NCBI GenBank assembly: GCA_006386115.1
Contig: VFIW01000014.1
Span: 694,322-758,321, forward strand
Length of the DNA: 64,000 nt
DNA from: Globisporangium splendens
Taxonomy: Eukaryota > Oomycota > Peronosporomycetes > Pythiales > Pythiaceae
Direction: 5' to 3'
In this document: positions 54,050 to 64,000 of the stretch, piece after piece
How the letters are laid out: every line of letters starts with the position of its first letter
Position numbering within the stretch: the first letter of the stretch is position 1
Program-made: the position numbers and the translations under genes
Notes under the pieces: model-generated
What the model was told of the DNA's origin: nothing
Seen by the model: the letters and a program-made list of their open reading frames with translations, nothing else
Database searches by the model: none

Positions 54050-56001
54050 TCACACAGCAGGAGTATCTCCTCCAGCTCCTCGTCGACGCAGCGATCCGGA
54101 TGCGCTGTCGCTGCTTCCAGCAGCAGCAAGCTCCTCCTGCTCCTTGGTGTACTCCTTGTTGATGAGCAAGCCCATGGTCTCGCCTGCGCGGATACCCTCA
54201 GTCGCTTCCGCGAGCATCTGCTTGAGCACCTGCTTGCCGTAGCCTTCGCTCGTAACTGGAGCACTGCTGCCGAACCCGACGGCGAGCGTGAGCTTCAGCT
54301 TTGGGAGCGTCAGCACAACTTCACGCTCATCGATCGACGACACCGACGCACCTTCCGCGAGATCCTCGGACACGCTGCCGTAGTACAATGCAAACTGGCG
54401 CGCACCGTCAAAGCACTCCTCATTGATGAACGCGAGCAGATTCACGCGCGCATCGGCGTCCAGGTACGCGACGTACTTGTCGGTCACGTCATCCGTGAAG
54501 TAGAGCGAAATGAGCAGGAAAAAGTTCACGAGCTGCAACGCCAGCGAACTTGGTCCAGTCGCTGGGAACGTGTTAAATGCGTACTCGGTGATGATCAGCG
54601 ACTTGATCTTGAACAACAATGGCATGTTGGTCTTCCAGAGCAGGTACGGCAGCGTCGGGTAGTACCACGAGTAGAACTGGTAGTGCATCGTGCGCGCAAA
54701 CACGATGCCGACAAAATTGATCGCAAACATGGAGGTCACGACGACTTCCGAGCGGATCGGGAATGGCTCGTAGATCGCGAAGGGCTTGTGCAACACGGCG
54801 CGGAACGTGCCAATGATGTTGAAGTGCTTTTGCAAAAACAAGATCAGAAACACAATGTGCGCGCCGAGAAGCCCAAGCGCCAATTGCTTCGAGACAAAGA
54901 GCTCTTCGCCCAGGAACTTCCAGTTCACGGTCCACTTGAACGTGAACACGCGGCTCAGTTCAAACGCCTTGTGCAAGTAGTTGAACCAGTTGTGACGCAG
55001 GAATGGCAGCGCCAGGATGATCTAATTAGGATAAGACACAAAGAAGAGGGAAATATGAGTGCTTCAAACCCCAAAGAGCTAAGATAGCTGCGCAAAAGGT
55101 GTTCATCACCTGAATGCTCGCGCAGATGACGAGGTACCAGAGCGTGCGCAGAACACCACAGGATTGCAACAGCAGGAAAAACAGCGCCGGCGCAAACAGC
55201 AGCACATTCATCTTGATCGACACGGCAAAGCTGAAGAACGCGCACCCCATGCGCCATTTCTGGCGCGCAAAGAGGTACACGGCGATGAAGAGCAGCATCA
55301 TCGCGACGCCGTCGTTGAACAAGCGCAGCATGTAAATCGAGTGCAGACGCTTCGACACGCACACAAGCACGACGGCCCACGGCGGCATCACGCGCGCGCG
55401 GTTGTAAATCGCCAGCACCGTCGCGATCGTGATCAGGTAAAAGCCCAAGAAAATGTATTGCGCTGCGTTGACACAGCGTAGATGCACAACAATCAGTCAG
55501 ACACGTCATACAATACACGAACACAGAAAAGCATACACGTGCCTCGTCGAATGTTCGTGCCCGCATCCGTGACGGTGTGCAGCACCGAGAAGACATAGAG
55601 GAAGCCCGCAGGGTACACCAACGGACCGGTGTCACCTCGGATCTTGATGTAATCGCGCTCCCCCGCCTTAAACGCCTCGACCTGCTGCATGTACGCCTTC
55701 CAGTCGATCTCCGTATCTACATCCACAGTCGCGTATAGAAAAACGTAAGTATCAATAGCATACACCACAAAATAACGCCAATATGGTGCTGCCACGTACA
55801 CGGGATGTACTGGATGATGAGGTACCCGAGCACGGCGTCGGCGAGCAGCAGCGCGAGCGCGAGGTACTTGAAGTGGCGGTAGCTCCACATGAGGTCGTAG
55901 AGGAACGACAGCACGCGGCTCTGGCGCAGCGTCGTCTTCACATCCTTGTCGATGCGCGTCTTGCGCGCCACGGCGCTCTTCCTGCTCTTCTGCTTGGCCA
56001 T
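54050..56001 (-). CDS. ALG3: ALG3 alpha-1,3-mannosyltransferase with a long C-terminal extension
   Basis: Exons (complement) 55800-56001, 55537-55716, 55110-55462 and 54050-55021 give about 568 residues. The third exon can instead be entered by a GC donor that would shorten the protein by two residues. ALG3 motifs: YTEIDWKAYMQQVEAF, RDYIKIRGDTGPLVYPAGF, LRLFNDGVAMMLLF and RTMHYQFYSWYYPTLPYLLW. It adds the sixth mannose to the lipid-linked oligosaccharide on the ER lumenal side for N-glycosylation. About ten hydrophobic helices are seen. After the last (LVNFFLLISLYF) about 150 residues of soluble sequence follow, from DDVTDKYVAYLDADARV to RRRGAGGDTPAV. They contain FALYYGSVSEDL...SSIDE, which weakly recalls the DUF2470 fold. 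Known ALG3 proteins lack this. Confidence 0.88.
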
Positions 56002-56418
56002 CGGGGGCACCTTTTCGATAATGAGCTTCTGGAAAGAAGCGAACAGCAAGCAAAGTGAACCAGCCCCTGTTTCCTGTGCTTTTATCCAATCATGAGCATT
56101 CAAAACATGTTTTTAGCCAATAAAATGGCCATATCGGGCAGCACAAAAGGAGTCGGACGGGAGGGTTCAACGTGGCGCTGAATTAGGTGAGCATGAAAAT
56201 TTCGGGCTGAGGTACTCCTCCCAAAAGTAAGATTTGCCTATTGCAGTGTAAAAAGTCCAATGACTCGAGCGCCAAATGCTATATAATTGCAACTGACAAA
56301 ATATAGTTCCTGCGTTAGATGATCAAAGCACCATCAATGACGCATACCATGTACGAGAGAACGACCACTTGCCACTGTTGTAGTCCTTTTGTGACCCAAA
56401 TCCAAAGCTGACGCTGTC
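56002..56418. other. Gap between ALG3 and FHA-WDR70
   Basis: 417 bases; ALG3 promoter and the 3' end of the next minus-strand gene. An upstream in-frame reading of the first ALG3 exon (to about 56103) has no ATG. Nothing else is recognised. Confidence 0.4.
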
Positions 56419-58990
56419 CTAATGCAGCAGCAGCCGCTTTTCTTCCTCTTCGCGCGAGATCTTCTCCTGCTCGAGCGTCTCCTTGGCGAGCGCGTATCGC
56501 TCGTCCATTTTGCCCTCGACGCGCGCCACGAATTGCGGCGCTTCCTCGGCTTTTTTCGCATATTTCAGGATGGCTTCGCGCGGATCTTCTTCGCGGAAAC
56601 TCGTCTTGATGTGGTTGCTCATGAAGTACTGCGTGAACGTCGTGCTGCCCGAGATCTTGCCGCCCATGCCTGGACCCGTAATCGGACGGTCGGGTGCCTT
56701 CGACTTGATCGGGTCCGAGCGGATCTTGTGGAACTTGCGCTTGCGAGACTCCTCGTCGCGGTACATTGGCAGCGAGTGCGGGTTGTGCACCTTGCCGAGT
56801 CCGTCGATGCGCGCGCCCGAGTCGTAGCTCTGCACCTTGAGCTTCTTGGTCGCGCTCAAGAGCACGCCTTTCGTGCTCAACGTCGGGTTGTACAGCACAC
56901 GTACAGCGCCAGTCGAACCACCGACAAACACCTGGTTGATCCCATGATGCCACTCGACACAGACTGCACTCTCGTCTTGCTTCATATCGACACTCGCAAG
57001 CGGCGTCACGTTGCCAGGGGTATGCACGTCCAGGAAATGCACCTTGCCCGATTGTCCCTGACCACGACGCACACTCGTGCCCGCGACAATGCACGTGCCC
57101 TGCGCGTTGAACGCCAAGTTGGAGGTCCCGAACACGCCTTCCATGCCTGAGAATACCTTCACAGGTTGACTTGCTTTGCGCAAATCCCATACTTTCACGG
57201 TGTCGTCGGCGCACGACCGCGATGCAAAGAGCCGACCATCGGACGAAAAGCGAATGCACGAGATGCTCAAGTCACCTCCACCCTCTGCATGCGCCTCGCG
57301 CACCGTGAGCGATGCGCCAGCGTAGGTTTTGCGAGGATCGTAGCACTGAATCTGTCCGTCCATCATGCCACCAGCGACAAGCGTTCCGTCCAAGTTAAAG
57401 CGACACGTCGTCACGCCACAGCGCCGTCCGCGTTTGCTCTTAAACTTGAGCACCGTCGTGTTGATGAGTTTCTTGAACGTCTGCTTCCCGCCCAAGTTCC
57501 AAATGCGCACGGTACCATCAAGTGAACTCGTGATCATTTGGTCCCGAAACTTCGGGTGCCACGCACCACCAGTGACTGCATGCGTGTGTCCATTTGTGTT
57601 GGCCATGTCCACGACGTACATGTCACCTGGTGCAAACTGCAGCTCCTCAACGCCTTCTCGAGACAACACCTTGGGCTGCGACGACCCCGTTGCGACCAGC
57701 AAGCGGTCCCCTGACGGACTGTAGCTCATCGCAAGCACGGGGTGACCCTCGTCGACTTCAATGTCCCGAAAGGGACGCACGTGGCGCGCCATGCCAGCAA
57801 AATCCCACAACTTCGCATGGTAATCCATCGATCCTGTCGCGATGCGACCGCCTGGTGGATCCACTGCAATGCACGAAATCGCTTTCACGTGGCTCTCGAG
57901 GTTCACTTCATGGGACATGGGGATATTGTACCGAGCTGCAACATCGTCTCTGGCGCCATCGCCATCATCATCATCATCATCTTCCTCATCGCCATCATCC
58001 TCAATAACGTCGTTACGCACATTCTCCTCATCCTTATTACCAGCTTCTGGTTCAGTAGGTCGCTCGTCCTCGTGAACTTTTGCAGGCGCCGACATCATCT
58101 GCGCTGTCATCGCAGCGATTTCGGCTTCTCTCTACTCCAAAATCCAAGACAAACAAACAAAAGAGACACCGTCAGACAAAAGTCTATATCACCACCACTC
58201 ATTTGAAAGCAAATGAGCTCCCTTCACTGTACCTTCTTGCGTGCAGCAGCCGCATCATCCGATGGCGCTTTGCTGCGTTTCTGCGTCGTGCCAAAGCTCA
58301 TCGGCAACTGCTTCATGAGCGCATCGTCGTCCATTTCCGTCAAGTTTGCTTGCTCTTCCTTGTTGTGTTTGTCTGCATTTGCTCCCTTGTTCTTAAAAAC
58401 GTACGTGCGTGTACTCGCGCCGAATCGAACGACGTCGCCGACTATATGTATTCATAATCAATAAATACACACACACAACGGAGCGCATTAGCAAGCTCTT
58501 GCGTAGCAATAATACTTTAAAACAACGCGTCAGGCATCGTACCTTTGAGCACGACGGGCTTCTCCGGTTCAATCTCGCGGCCGTTCACGAATGTGCCCTG
58601 CGCTGAGCCGAGATCCAGCACGTTGATCTGCTCGTGTTTGTCGTGGATGAGCGCTGCGTGCTGCCGCGAGATCGACGGGTGCTGCAGCTCGTAGTCGCAA
58701 ATGTCTTCGCGTCTTCCCAACACTGTACACGCCTGCTGATCCAGCGCGATCTTCTCGATGACCTCGCCGTTTTTGATCACATCGAGCTTGGCGAACCGAT
58801 TCGCGCGTGATGGCGTCGCCGCCCTGGATAAAACAACACCAGCAACAAAAACCAGAGCGTTAGACGCACAGAGCGACGGACATCGTTTTCTGTTAGATGT
58901 GCACACTACACGCGCGCTTATTATTACGTGTGCGCAGGCGCATTAAGATAGATCACAGACGCACCATTTCGGCGGCTTGAACGGCGCCAT
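56419..58990 (-). CDS. FHA-domain plus WDR70 WD40 fusion protein
   Basis: Exons (complement) 58965-58990, 58543-58823, 58233-58441 and 56419-58131 join in phase to 742 residues. The first part, starting MAPFKPPKWAATPSRANRF, is an FHA domain: VLGRREDICDYEL, HPSISRQHAAL, LDLGSAQGTFVNG and, after the intron, GDVVRFGASTRTYVF. FHA domains bind phosphothreonine. A Lys/Glu linker with LPMSFGTTQKR follows, then an acidic stretch and the WDR70 propeller: ISCIAVDPPGGRIATGSMDY, KLWDFAGM, VVDMANTNGHTHAV, AWHPKF..., and the C-terminal basic-coiled tail (KGKMDERYALAK-like, ending EEEEKRLLLH). WDR70 acts with CUL4-DDB1 and histone H2B ubiquitination in animals and yeast. The third exon contains the end of the FHA domain and the beginning of the linker, so the two parts are genuinely spliced together. 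Confidence 0.85.
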
Positions 58991-59360
58991 TTTCAACCTG
59001 CAGCTTGCTTCACTTGTGCGTTGTTCCATTCGAACAACACCAGCACAGTTTTTAACAAACTGACAGCTTGCTGTTAGGAACTGCGCTGATCTCCATCAGG
59101 TGGCAAACTCGATCCAGTGCCGTTCTTAACTTAATCGATTTCATGCGACATGTCGAGTTTTGAGAGAGGGTGATCGCGGGTTTAAGCGAGATATCACTGT
59201 AATGAGTGATCTCCACCACCAACAGCAGGCGTTCTCTTTCTCCACCCTGTTAAGTACGCATAGGTTTATTTGCTTGCAGCATCGTCCAGTTGGGTTAGTT
59301 CCGCACTCTTCTGATTTGTTCGGCTGTCCACATAACCAACCGCCTGAAGGAAGAAGCATC
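58991..59360. promoter_or_regulatory. Bidirectional promoter region
   Basis: 370 bases between the FHA-WDR70 start (minus) and the first tetraspan gene (plus). Upstream of the plus start the frame stays open but has no conserved sequence. Confidence 0.4.
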
Positions 59361-60284
59361 ATGGGACCATATCCTGGAGCGCTCTCGCCCGCGCCTGCGC
59401 CGTCGATCTGGGCGCGGGGCCACGCGATCAGCGCGCGCGTCGTGACGGTACTCGCGATCTGCTGGTTCCTCGTCGAGGCGTGGTTCGCGTTCGCGTCGTC
59501 GACCATGTTCGAAAAGTACCAGTTCGCGGCGCTGGCGAGCCCCGCGCGCGATATCTACCGCGTGAGCTCGTTCTGCATCGTGTGCGTTGCGCTCTGCGGC
59601 ATCGGATCGACGACGACGACGAACACCAAAGTCGTGAAGCTGCTGGTCGGAGTGCTCGTTGTGGGAAATGTCTCCGCGTATATCGCGACACGGTCGCGCA
59701 CGTCGCATGAGCCGTGGTTCGCGGACACGTTCAACGATTTTTTCTGCACGACTCGCACTCTCCAAGTGTGCATCGAAGGCGACGATCTGCAGCTGATCGA
59801 GTTGACGCGCGGAGAAGGGGGCGTGAATGTGAATGCGACTGGCAATGGAGCAGACCAGAACGCTGTTTCCATTTGGCGCCGCTGTCGCGATGTGCTCGTG
59901 GAGAGCAACACGGAACTCGTCAAGACGTCGTGGGGAGCGTTTCAGCCATCGGACCTGGGGCTCGTGAGTGGCGCGCATCGAGCGTTCCTCGCGGATTGCA
60001 CCATCACTGATGCGAACGACTCGTGGTGTGGGAGCCAGTATCTTGCTACACACACAAAAGCGCCAGCGACGGCTGCAGCGAGTGGCGGCGAAGGAGTCAA
60101 CCACCCAAGATCCATCTCGCCGTTCGATGCGAACCCGCGCATGTTTACCAGGTTCGTGAGTGAATGGAAGACGCGCATGGTCTACGACAACGTGCTGCTC
60201 GGGTCCATTCTCGCGTTCTTGCTGATACAAGCCGTGTGCGAGCGGAGACTCAACCTCGCGCTCGGATTCCAGATGATCCCGTAA
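59361..60284 (+). CDS. Four-TM (tetraspan) protein, paralogue 1
   Basis: 307 residues from the ATG at 59361. Helices: VVTVLAICWFLVEAWFAFA, VSSFCIVCVALCGI, KLLVGVLVVGNVSAYIA and LLGSILAFLLIQAVC near the C-terminus. Between helices 3 and 4 lies a 150-residue loop with six Cys, including FNDFFCTTRTLQVC, WRRCRD and NDSWCGSQY. This is tetraspanin-like in topology but without the CCG motif of true tetraspanins. It shares the loop pattern and terminal YDNVLLGS with the gene at 61541. Intronless; function unknown. Confidence 0.7.
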   Translation: MGPYPGALSPAPAPSIWARGHAISARVVTVLAICWFLVEAWFAFASSTMFEKYQFAALASPARDIYRVSSFCIVCVALCGIGSTTTTNTKVVKLLVGVLVVGNVSAYIATRSRTSHEPWFADTFNDFFCTTRTLQVCIEGDDLQLIELTRGEGGVNVNATGNGADQNAVSIWRRCRDVLVESNTELVKTSWGAFQPSDLGLVSGAHRAFLADCTITDANDSWCGSQYLATHTKAPATAAASGGEGVNHPRSISPFDANPRMFTRFVSEWKTRMVYDNVLLGSILAFLLIQAVCERRLNLALGFQMIP

Positions 60285-61540
60285 AAGCCAAAAGAAAAGA
60301 AAAGAAAAAAGTCCGGAAGTTTCCGCTTGTTTGTGCAATACGCTGTTGATGTGCTTTTCTTCTGCTGGGCATCTCTGTCGAGTGTGATTGATTGATCCAA
60401 GGTGCTGGTGCGTTTATCGATCTGCTTGATGGACAGGATGCCGCCAAAAAGGACAAAGATTTTTTCGTTCTCTCTACTCTGATTTGATCTAACAAATAGC
60501 TAAATTGGCTTTGGGATTGATTCGCGTCATGGATTTGTTGTTGTATCCTTGCTCTTTAAGCTTGACTGGCAAGCTTACCTCCAGCAAATCTTTCATCCAT
60601 CACCTGATTTTTGGTGCATTGGAGACTCGACGTGACACAGCCGACGACTCGTCACCACTGCCATAACGACTACGCATCCTAGATGCACTACTACCTTGGT
60701 GCAGGTGCGACACTTCTTTTAAACGAAACCATGGACGTCGTTGCCATGCAGGCGCAGCTCTTCAACGAAACCACGTTATCGCAACAGCGGCCAGTTCCTT
60801 GTTCTCCTCAACTCAGTCTGTAAAAAGAATCAAGCCACCACGTGATAATTCATCATGGCGTTCATCAAGGGCATAGTATTGCTGGGTTTTGTGATACGTG
60901 TACGCTGTTCGGCTTCCAGTCCTCTTGATGCCGAGATGCCGAGATGCCGCGCAGCCTTCGAGGCAACACGAAAGCACAGCATACTGGAAACCAAATCCGC
61001 CTCCAGAGCCAACGCCAACGCCAACACCGACTCCCTCACAAGCATCGCTTTGTGATTCGCGGATGCTGGACGCGGCCATTGCTGAGCGAGGTGCCTATGG
61101 GCTAGCACCGTTGTGCACGAATATGTGAGTGCAGTGTTTCTGCATCTCTCACACTCTGTTGGATGACGCCGGTGTTGTTTTGTGTAGCTGCTAATGGTGC
61201 TTTGCAATGATAGGAAGCTGCGCGAAGCTGCAAAAGTTCGCTCGTTGGATATGGCAACGCTGAGTTACTTCGGCCACACGAGATCGCACAATTCGACTGC
61301 TGCACAGCTCGTTTTGCTAATCGTTCTGATTTTTCGTTCTGATTCTGAAGAAATTCATTCGAATGACAGAGTGTTGGTCGTTTCCTTTGCGATTCTCTGA
61401 ACACCCCACATTTGGATCGAGTTTTCATTCGGATTCTCTTTATTAATTCGAAGACAGGAGTGCTGGTCGTTTTCTTTCTACTTTTCTGGTCAGACCGACC
61501 ACACTTCAATCGGCTAACAACCAACCGCACGAAGGACACG
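60285..61540. other. Gap between the two tetraspan genes
   Basis: 1.26 kb. It holds short tandem CGAGATGC (about 60931-60950) and CCAACG (about 61008-61030) runs. No further gene was recognised; the last part is the leader of paralogue 2. Confidence 0.4.
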
Positions 61541-62515
61541 ATGGCGAGCTCGACGCAAGATACCAAGCACGAGGCTCACCGCAGCGCCGCGAGCATGTGC
61601 GCAGGCTCGACGGTATGGATCGTACTGTGCGCCGTCGGAGCAATCCTCACGGCGTTTGCGTGGCTCGCGAGCTTTCCAATTGTCTTTGAGTCCTCGACCT
61701 TGGCGAATGCGTACGATTTCCACCCGATTCCGCAGACGATCACGCAGAGTGTCTTCAAGGTTGTGTCGACTCAGTTTGCGTTTTGGACGGTCATTCTATG
61801 TGTCGTAGGTGGATACGTCGCGTGCTTGAAGCCGCACAAGAACCGCGTTCGTGACTTGTCTCGCGTTCGTGCCGTGTTGATCGGAATCGTCTGTGTGTTC
61901 ATTGTGACTTTCCTTGTGACGCTTGGTACTTCCCACGGGTACACGAGCAGCATTGAGACCCGCGAGCCAGAGTTTGCGACCAAGTTTAATGATTTCTACT
62001 GCGAGACGCGCACGCTGGATGTGTGTCTCAAAGGAGACCAGCTGGAAGATCTGCTTGCGCTTGTCGGCGATGGCACCACAACAGGAAGCGCTTCAAGCAC
62101 CGCCAGCCCTTCCGTTCCACTAGCGAGTTGGCTTCGTTGCCGCAATGTGATGGTGGAAAACCACGCCAAAGCGACGTCTCGTCAGCGTGCGTTTCTCGCG
62201 AACGTCAACATCACAACCTCGGCGGATTTATGGTGCGGTGCAAACTTCCAGAATGCGAAAGCGGCGACGCCATCCTCAAACGTCTCTGTGGACACTCCGT
62301 ACGAGCTGAACCAAGAGATCTTTTCGAAATTTAAGCGCGAATGGCCGACGCGGCTTCTCTACGACGGCCTCCTCCTCGGCGTCGTGCTGCTGTTCGCAAT
62401 CGCACACTGCTGGTGTCTGACGGCGTTGCTGCGCGCCGATGGCTTCGAGGAGTTGGTGCAGGACGCCAAGTTCGCGCAAAGTGGTGGCGGCATGACTCCA
62501 GTCACCACCGTTTGA
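61541..62515 (+). CDS. Four-TM (tetraspan) protein, paralogue 2
   Basis: 324 residues from the ATG at 61541. Helices: VWIVLCAVGAILTAFAWLAS, FAFWTVILCVVGGYVAC, VLIGIVCVFIVTFLVTL and LLYDGLLLGVVLLFAIAHC. The loop repeats the paralogue-1 signature: FNDFYCETRTLDVC, LRCRNVM and ADLWCGANF. A short hydrophilic C-terminus ends TPVTTV. Duplicate of the gene at 59361, but divergent (only loop and helix positions are conserved). Function unknown. Confidence 0.7.
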   Translation: MASSTQDTKHEAHRSAASMCAGSTVWIVLCAVGAILTAFAWLASFPIVFESSTLANAYDFHPIPQTITQSVFKVVSTQFAFWTVILCVVGGYVACLKPHKNRVRDLSRVRAVLIGIVCVFIVTFLVTLGTSHGYTSSIETREPEFATKFNDFYCETRTLDVCLKGDQLEDLLALVGDGTTTGSASSTASPSVPLASWLRCRNVMVENHAKATSRQRAFLANVNITTSADLWCGANFQNAKAATPSSNVSVDTPYELNQEIFSKFKREWPTRLLYDGLLLGVVLLFAIAHCWCLTALLRADGFEELVQDAKFAQSGGGMTPVTTV

Positions 62516-62723
62516 CCCATTTTCAATGGTCCTGCGTAAAATTGTGTCTAGATGTTGAAGTGGGTCAATGGGACACTTGTCTTGTTTATGTACAATATAC
62601 ACCACAAAATCGGGTCAAATTGGGTCTTTGCTTTTCTTTGGCTACCCAGTAGTCATATAGAGCGAAACGTGGCAAGTTGCAGAGAGAATCGACGAAAGAG
62701 AAAAGAACGAACCGAGAGCGAAT

Positions 62724-64000
62724 ATGTGGAAGCTGCTGGAGCAGGCGGCCAAGAGCGCGAGCGCGAACGCGTCCGAGTACGTGATCACGGTGCAGGAGAA
62801 GGCGCAGTCCATCGTCGCGACAGTGCAAGACGAGGCGGCCACCATCCTGCACGCGCTGGGCACGACTCGCACCGGTCCCGTCGACGAGGTAAAGACCAAA
62901 ATGCGCAATGTGGCATTCATTAGCTGAAATATATGGAGACTGATTATACGTTTTATACGCTGTGTGTGTGTGTGACTGTGTTGTGTAGATTCTGTATGAA
63001 GAGATCGACGATTACAAGGCGTTTCTCGAGGGGTTCGAGATTGGCGAGCATACCGACGCGATCTCCAAGGTGACAGGACGCATTTGTTTCGTTAATAAAG
63101 TGGCGCCTATGCTGACAAAACAGGGCAATGCTTGCATTTCTACTCGTTGTTGCGTTTCCTTAGGTTCTGGAGACCGACGAAGAGATCCACGACTTGCATG
63201 AGCAAATGGTCCCGTTGCAGTTGAGCTACGAAGAGTTTTGGTCCAGGTAACGCTGCCATTGCCATTGCGCATACATCGCTGATCCATGGTGCTTGCCAAA
63301 GAACAAGGCAGCCTCAAGAGCTCTTTACGTGCTGCATTAGGTATTTCTTCCGACTGCACCAAGAGGAAGAGCAGAAACGACGCGAAGAAGAGCGGAAGCA
63401 GCAACAGCGAGAGCAACAGGAAGCTGCGAAGGCTGCCAGGGAAGCTGAACTTGACGAATTTGACGAGGAGGATGACGATCTAGTGCAAGCAGATGCTGTG
63501 GATGACAGTGCTGATGAAAGTGGCGCTCAGTTCGTCGGCGAGACGCGAAATGATGCGGATCACAAGGCGATGCTTGCGTGGAAGAAGAAAGCAGCCGAAT
63601 TGCAGAAGAAACTGGGTGCCATGGCAGCGCAGCATGAACAGGAGAAGCTGCAGCTGCAGGAGGAAAAGGACATGCAGTACCAGAATTTGTGCGATATGTA
63701 CGAAGCCAAGATGACAGAAGTGACCATGCAGATCGATGACGCTCGTGCGATCGGATATGACGCAGGCATCCAGGAAAGTGAAACGATCATCGCCACGATG
63801 CGCCAGGCTGCAGATGAAGAGATCGAGCGACTCACTCAACAGCTCGTTCGGATCCAACAGGAGCAAGGATTACCTGGTGGAGCGGAAATTGAACCAGGCA
63901 CTGGCCTCGGAGACCCGGACAGCGTGTATCAGCTCAAGGCGGCGCTGTCCTTAAAGTCGCAAACGTTGGCGACCGTGTCCGCTGAAAAAGTTGCGGTGGA
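62724..64000 (+). CDS. BSD-domain coiled-coil protein (3' incomplete)
   Basis: Exons 62724-62888, 62989-63069, 63164-63246 and 63341 onward (to the window edge) are phase-consistent. The N-terminus starts MWKLLEQAAKSASANASE. The BSD domain spans the second and third exons: YKAFLEGFEIGEHTDAISKV and LHEQMVPLQLSYEEFWSRYFFR with the conserved Phe-Trp pair. A highly charged coiled coil follows (EEEQKRREEERKQQ; then DMYEAKMTEVTMQIDDA). BSD proteins occur in transcription factors and in synapse-associated/Golgi-type proteins; the layout with long coiled coil fits the second type. Frame remains open at 64000. Confidence 0.82.

Noticed and set aside
1..64000. CRISPR arrays, rRNA, tRNA clusters, bacterial-type operons
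   Set aside because: No regularly spaced repeats, no rRNA-like conserved blocks, and no cloverleaf with intact T and D arms was found on reading; gene structure is eukaryotic.

Overview
This window is nuclear DNA of a compact, intron-bearing eukaryote, most probably an oomycete (Pythium/Phytophthora/downy-mildew lineage). The reasons are: GT-AG introns mostly 60-95 bp long; GC-rich coding exons separated by short AT-richer gaps; genes on both strands with no operons; and a gene set that includes an A9-repeat (AIR9-like) protein, tandem-domain voltage-gated K+ channel, membrane GT8 protein, papain-family proteases and PH-domain enzymes. The lineage is inferred from family composition, not from a database match. 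Layout: 0-10 kb holds a PH-domain protein, a secreted repeat protein, a divergent protein kinase, a single-pass membrane protein and an A9-domain coiled-coil protein. 9.8-20 kb holds a small mitochondrial-type protein, an outer-dynein-arm docking coiled-coil gene that is frameshifted, a Pellino-like E3 ligase and a 12-TM voltage-gated K+ channel gene with two apparent frameshifts. 20.6-31 kb holds the RNA polymerase I second-largest subunit, a tiny LINE fragment, and a kinesin gene broken by a 2.25-kb LINE insertion, a 14-nt P-loop deletion and a 1-nt shift. 31-43 kb holds a STIMATE/TMEM110-like protein, a two-domain cathepsin Z protease, a PH plus histidine-phosphatase protein, a SETD3/6-like methyltransferase and a TBL2-like WD40 protein. 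43-47 kb holds three tandem SDR dehydrogenases that all end in the peroxisomal signal SKL. 46.7-64 kb holds a PKA-type catalytic subunit, a membrane GT8-like protein, MOZART1, DPH2 (with a disruptive tandem duplication), ALG3 with a long C-terminal extension, a fused FHA-WDR70 gene, two tetraspan paralogues and the start of a BSD-domain protein. The themes most worth following are these. First, lesions are concentrated in motility-type genes (dynein docking factor, kinesin, ion channel) while the large RNA polymerase I, Pellino and other genes are clean; this would fit loss of the flagellated zoospore, but residual assembly indels and the DPH2 lesion argue for caution. Second, a phosphothreonine-reading FHA domain is spliced in frame to a WDR70 propeller. 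Third, there is a local peroxisomal SDR cluster in which two members share a TGACGTGA-containing upstream box. No CRISPR, rRNA or convincing tRNA was seen. All exon structures below were read by eye from splice consensus and phase.
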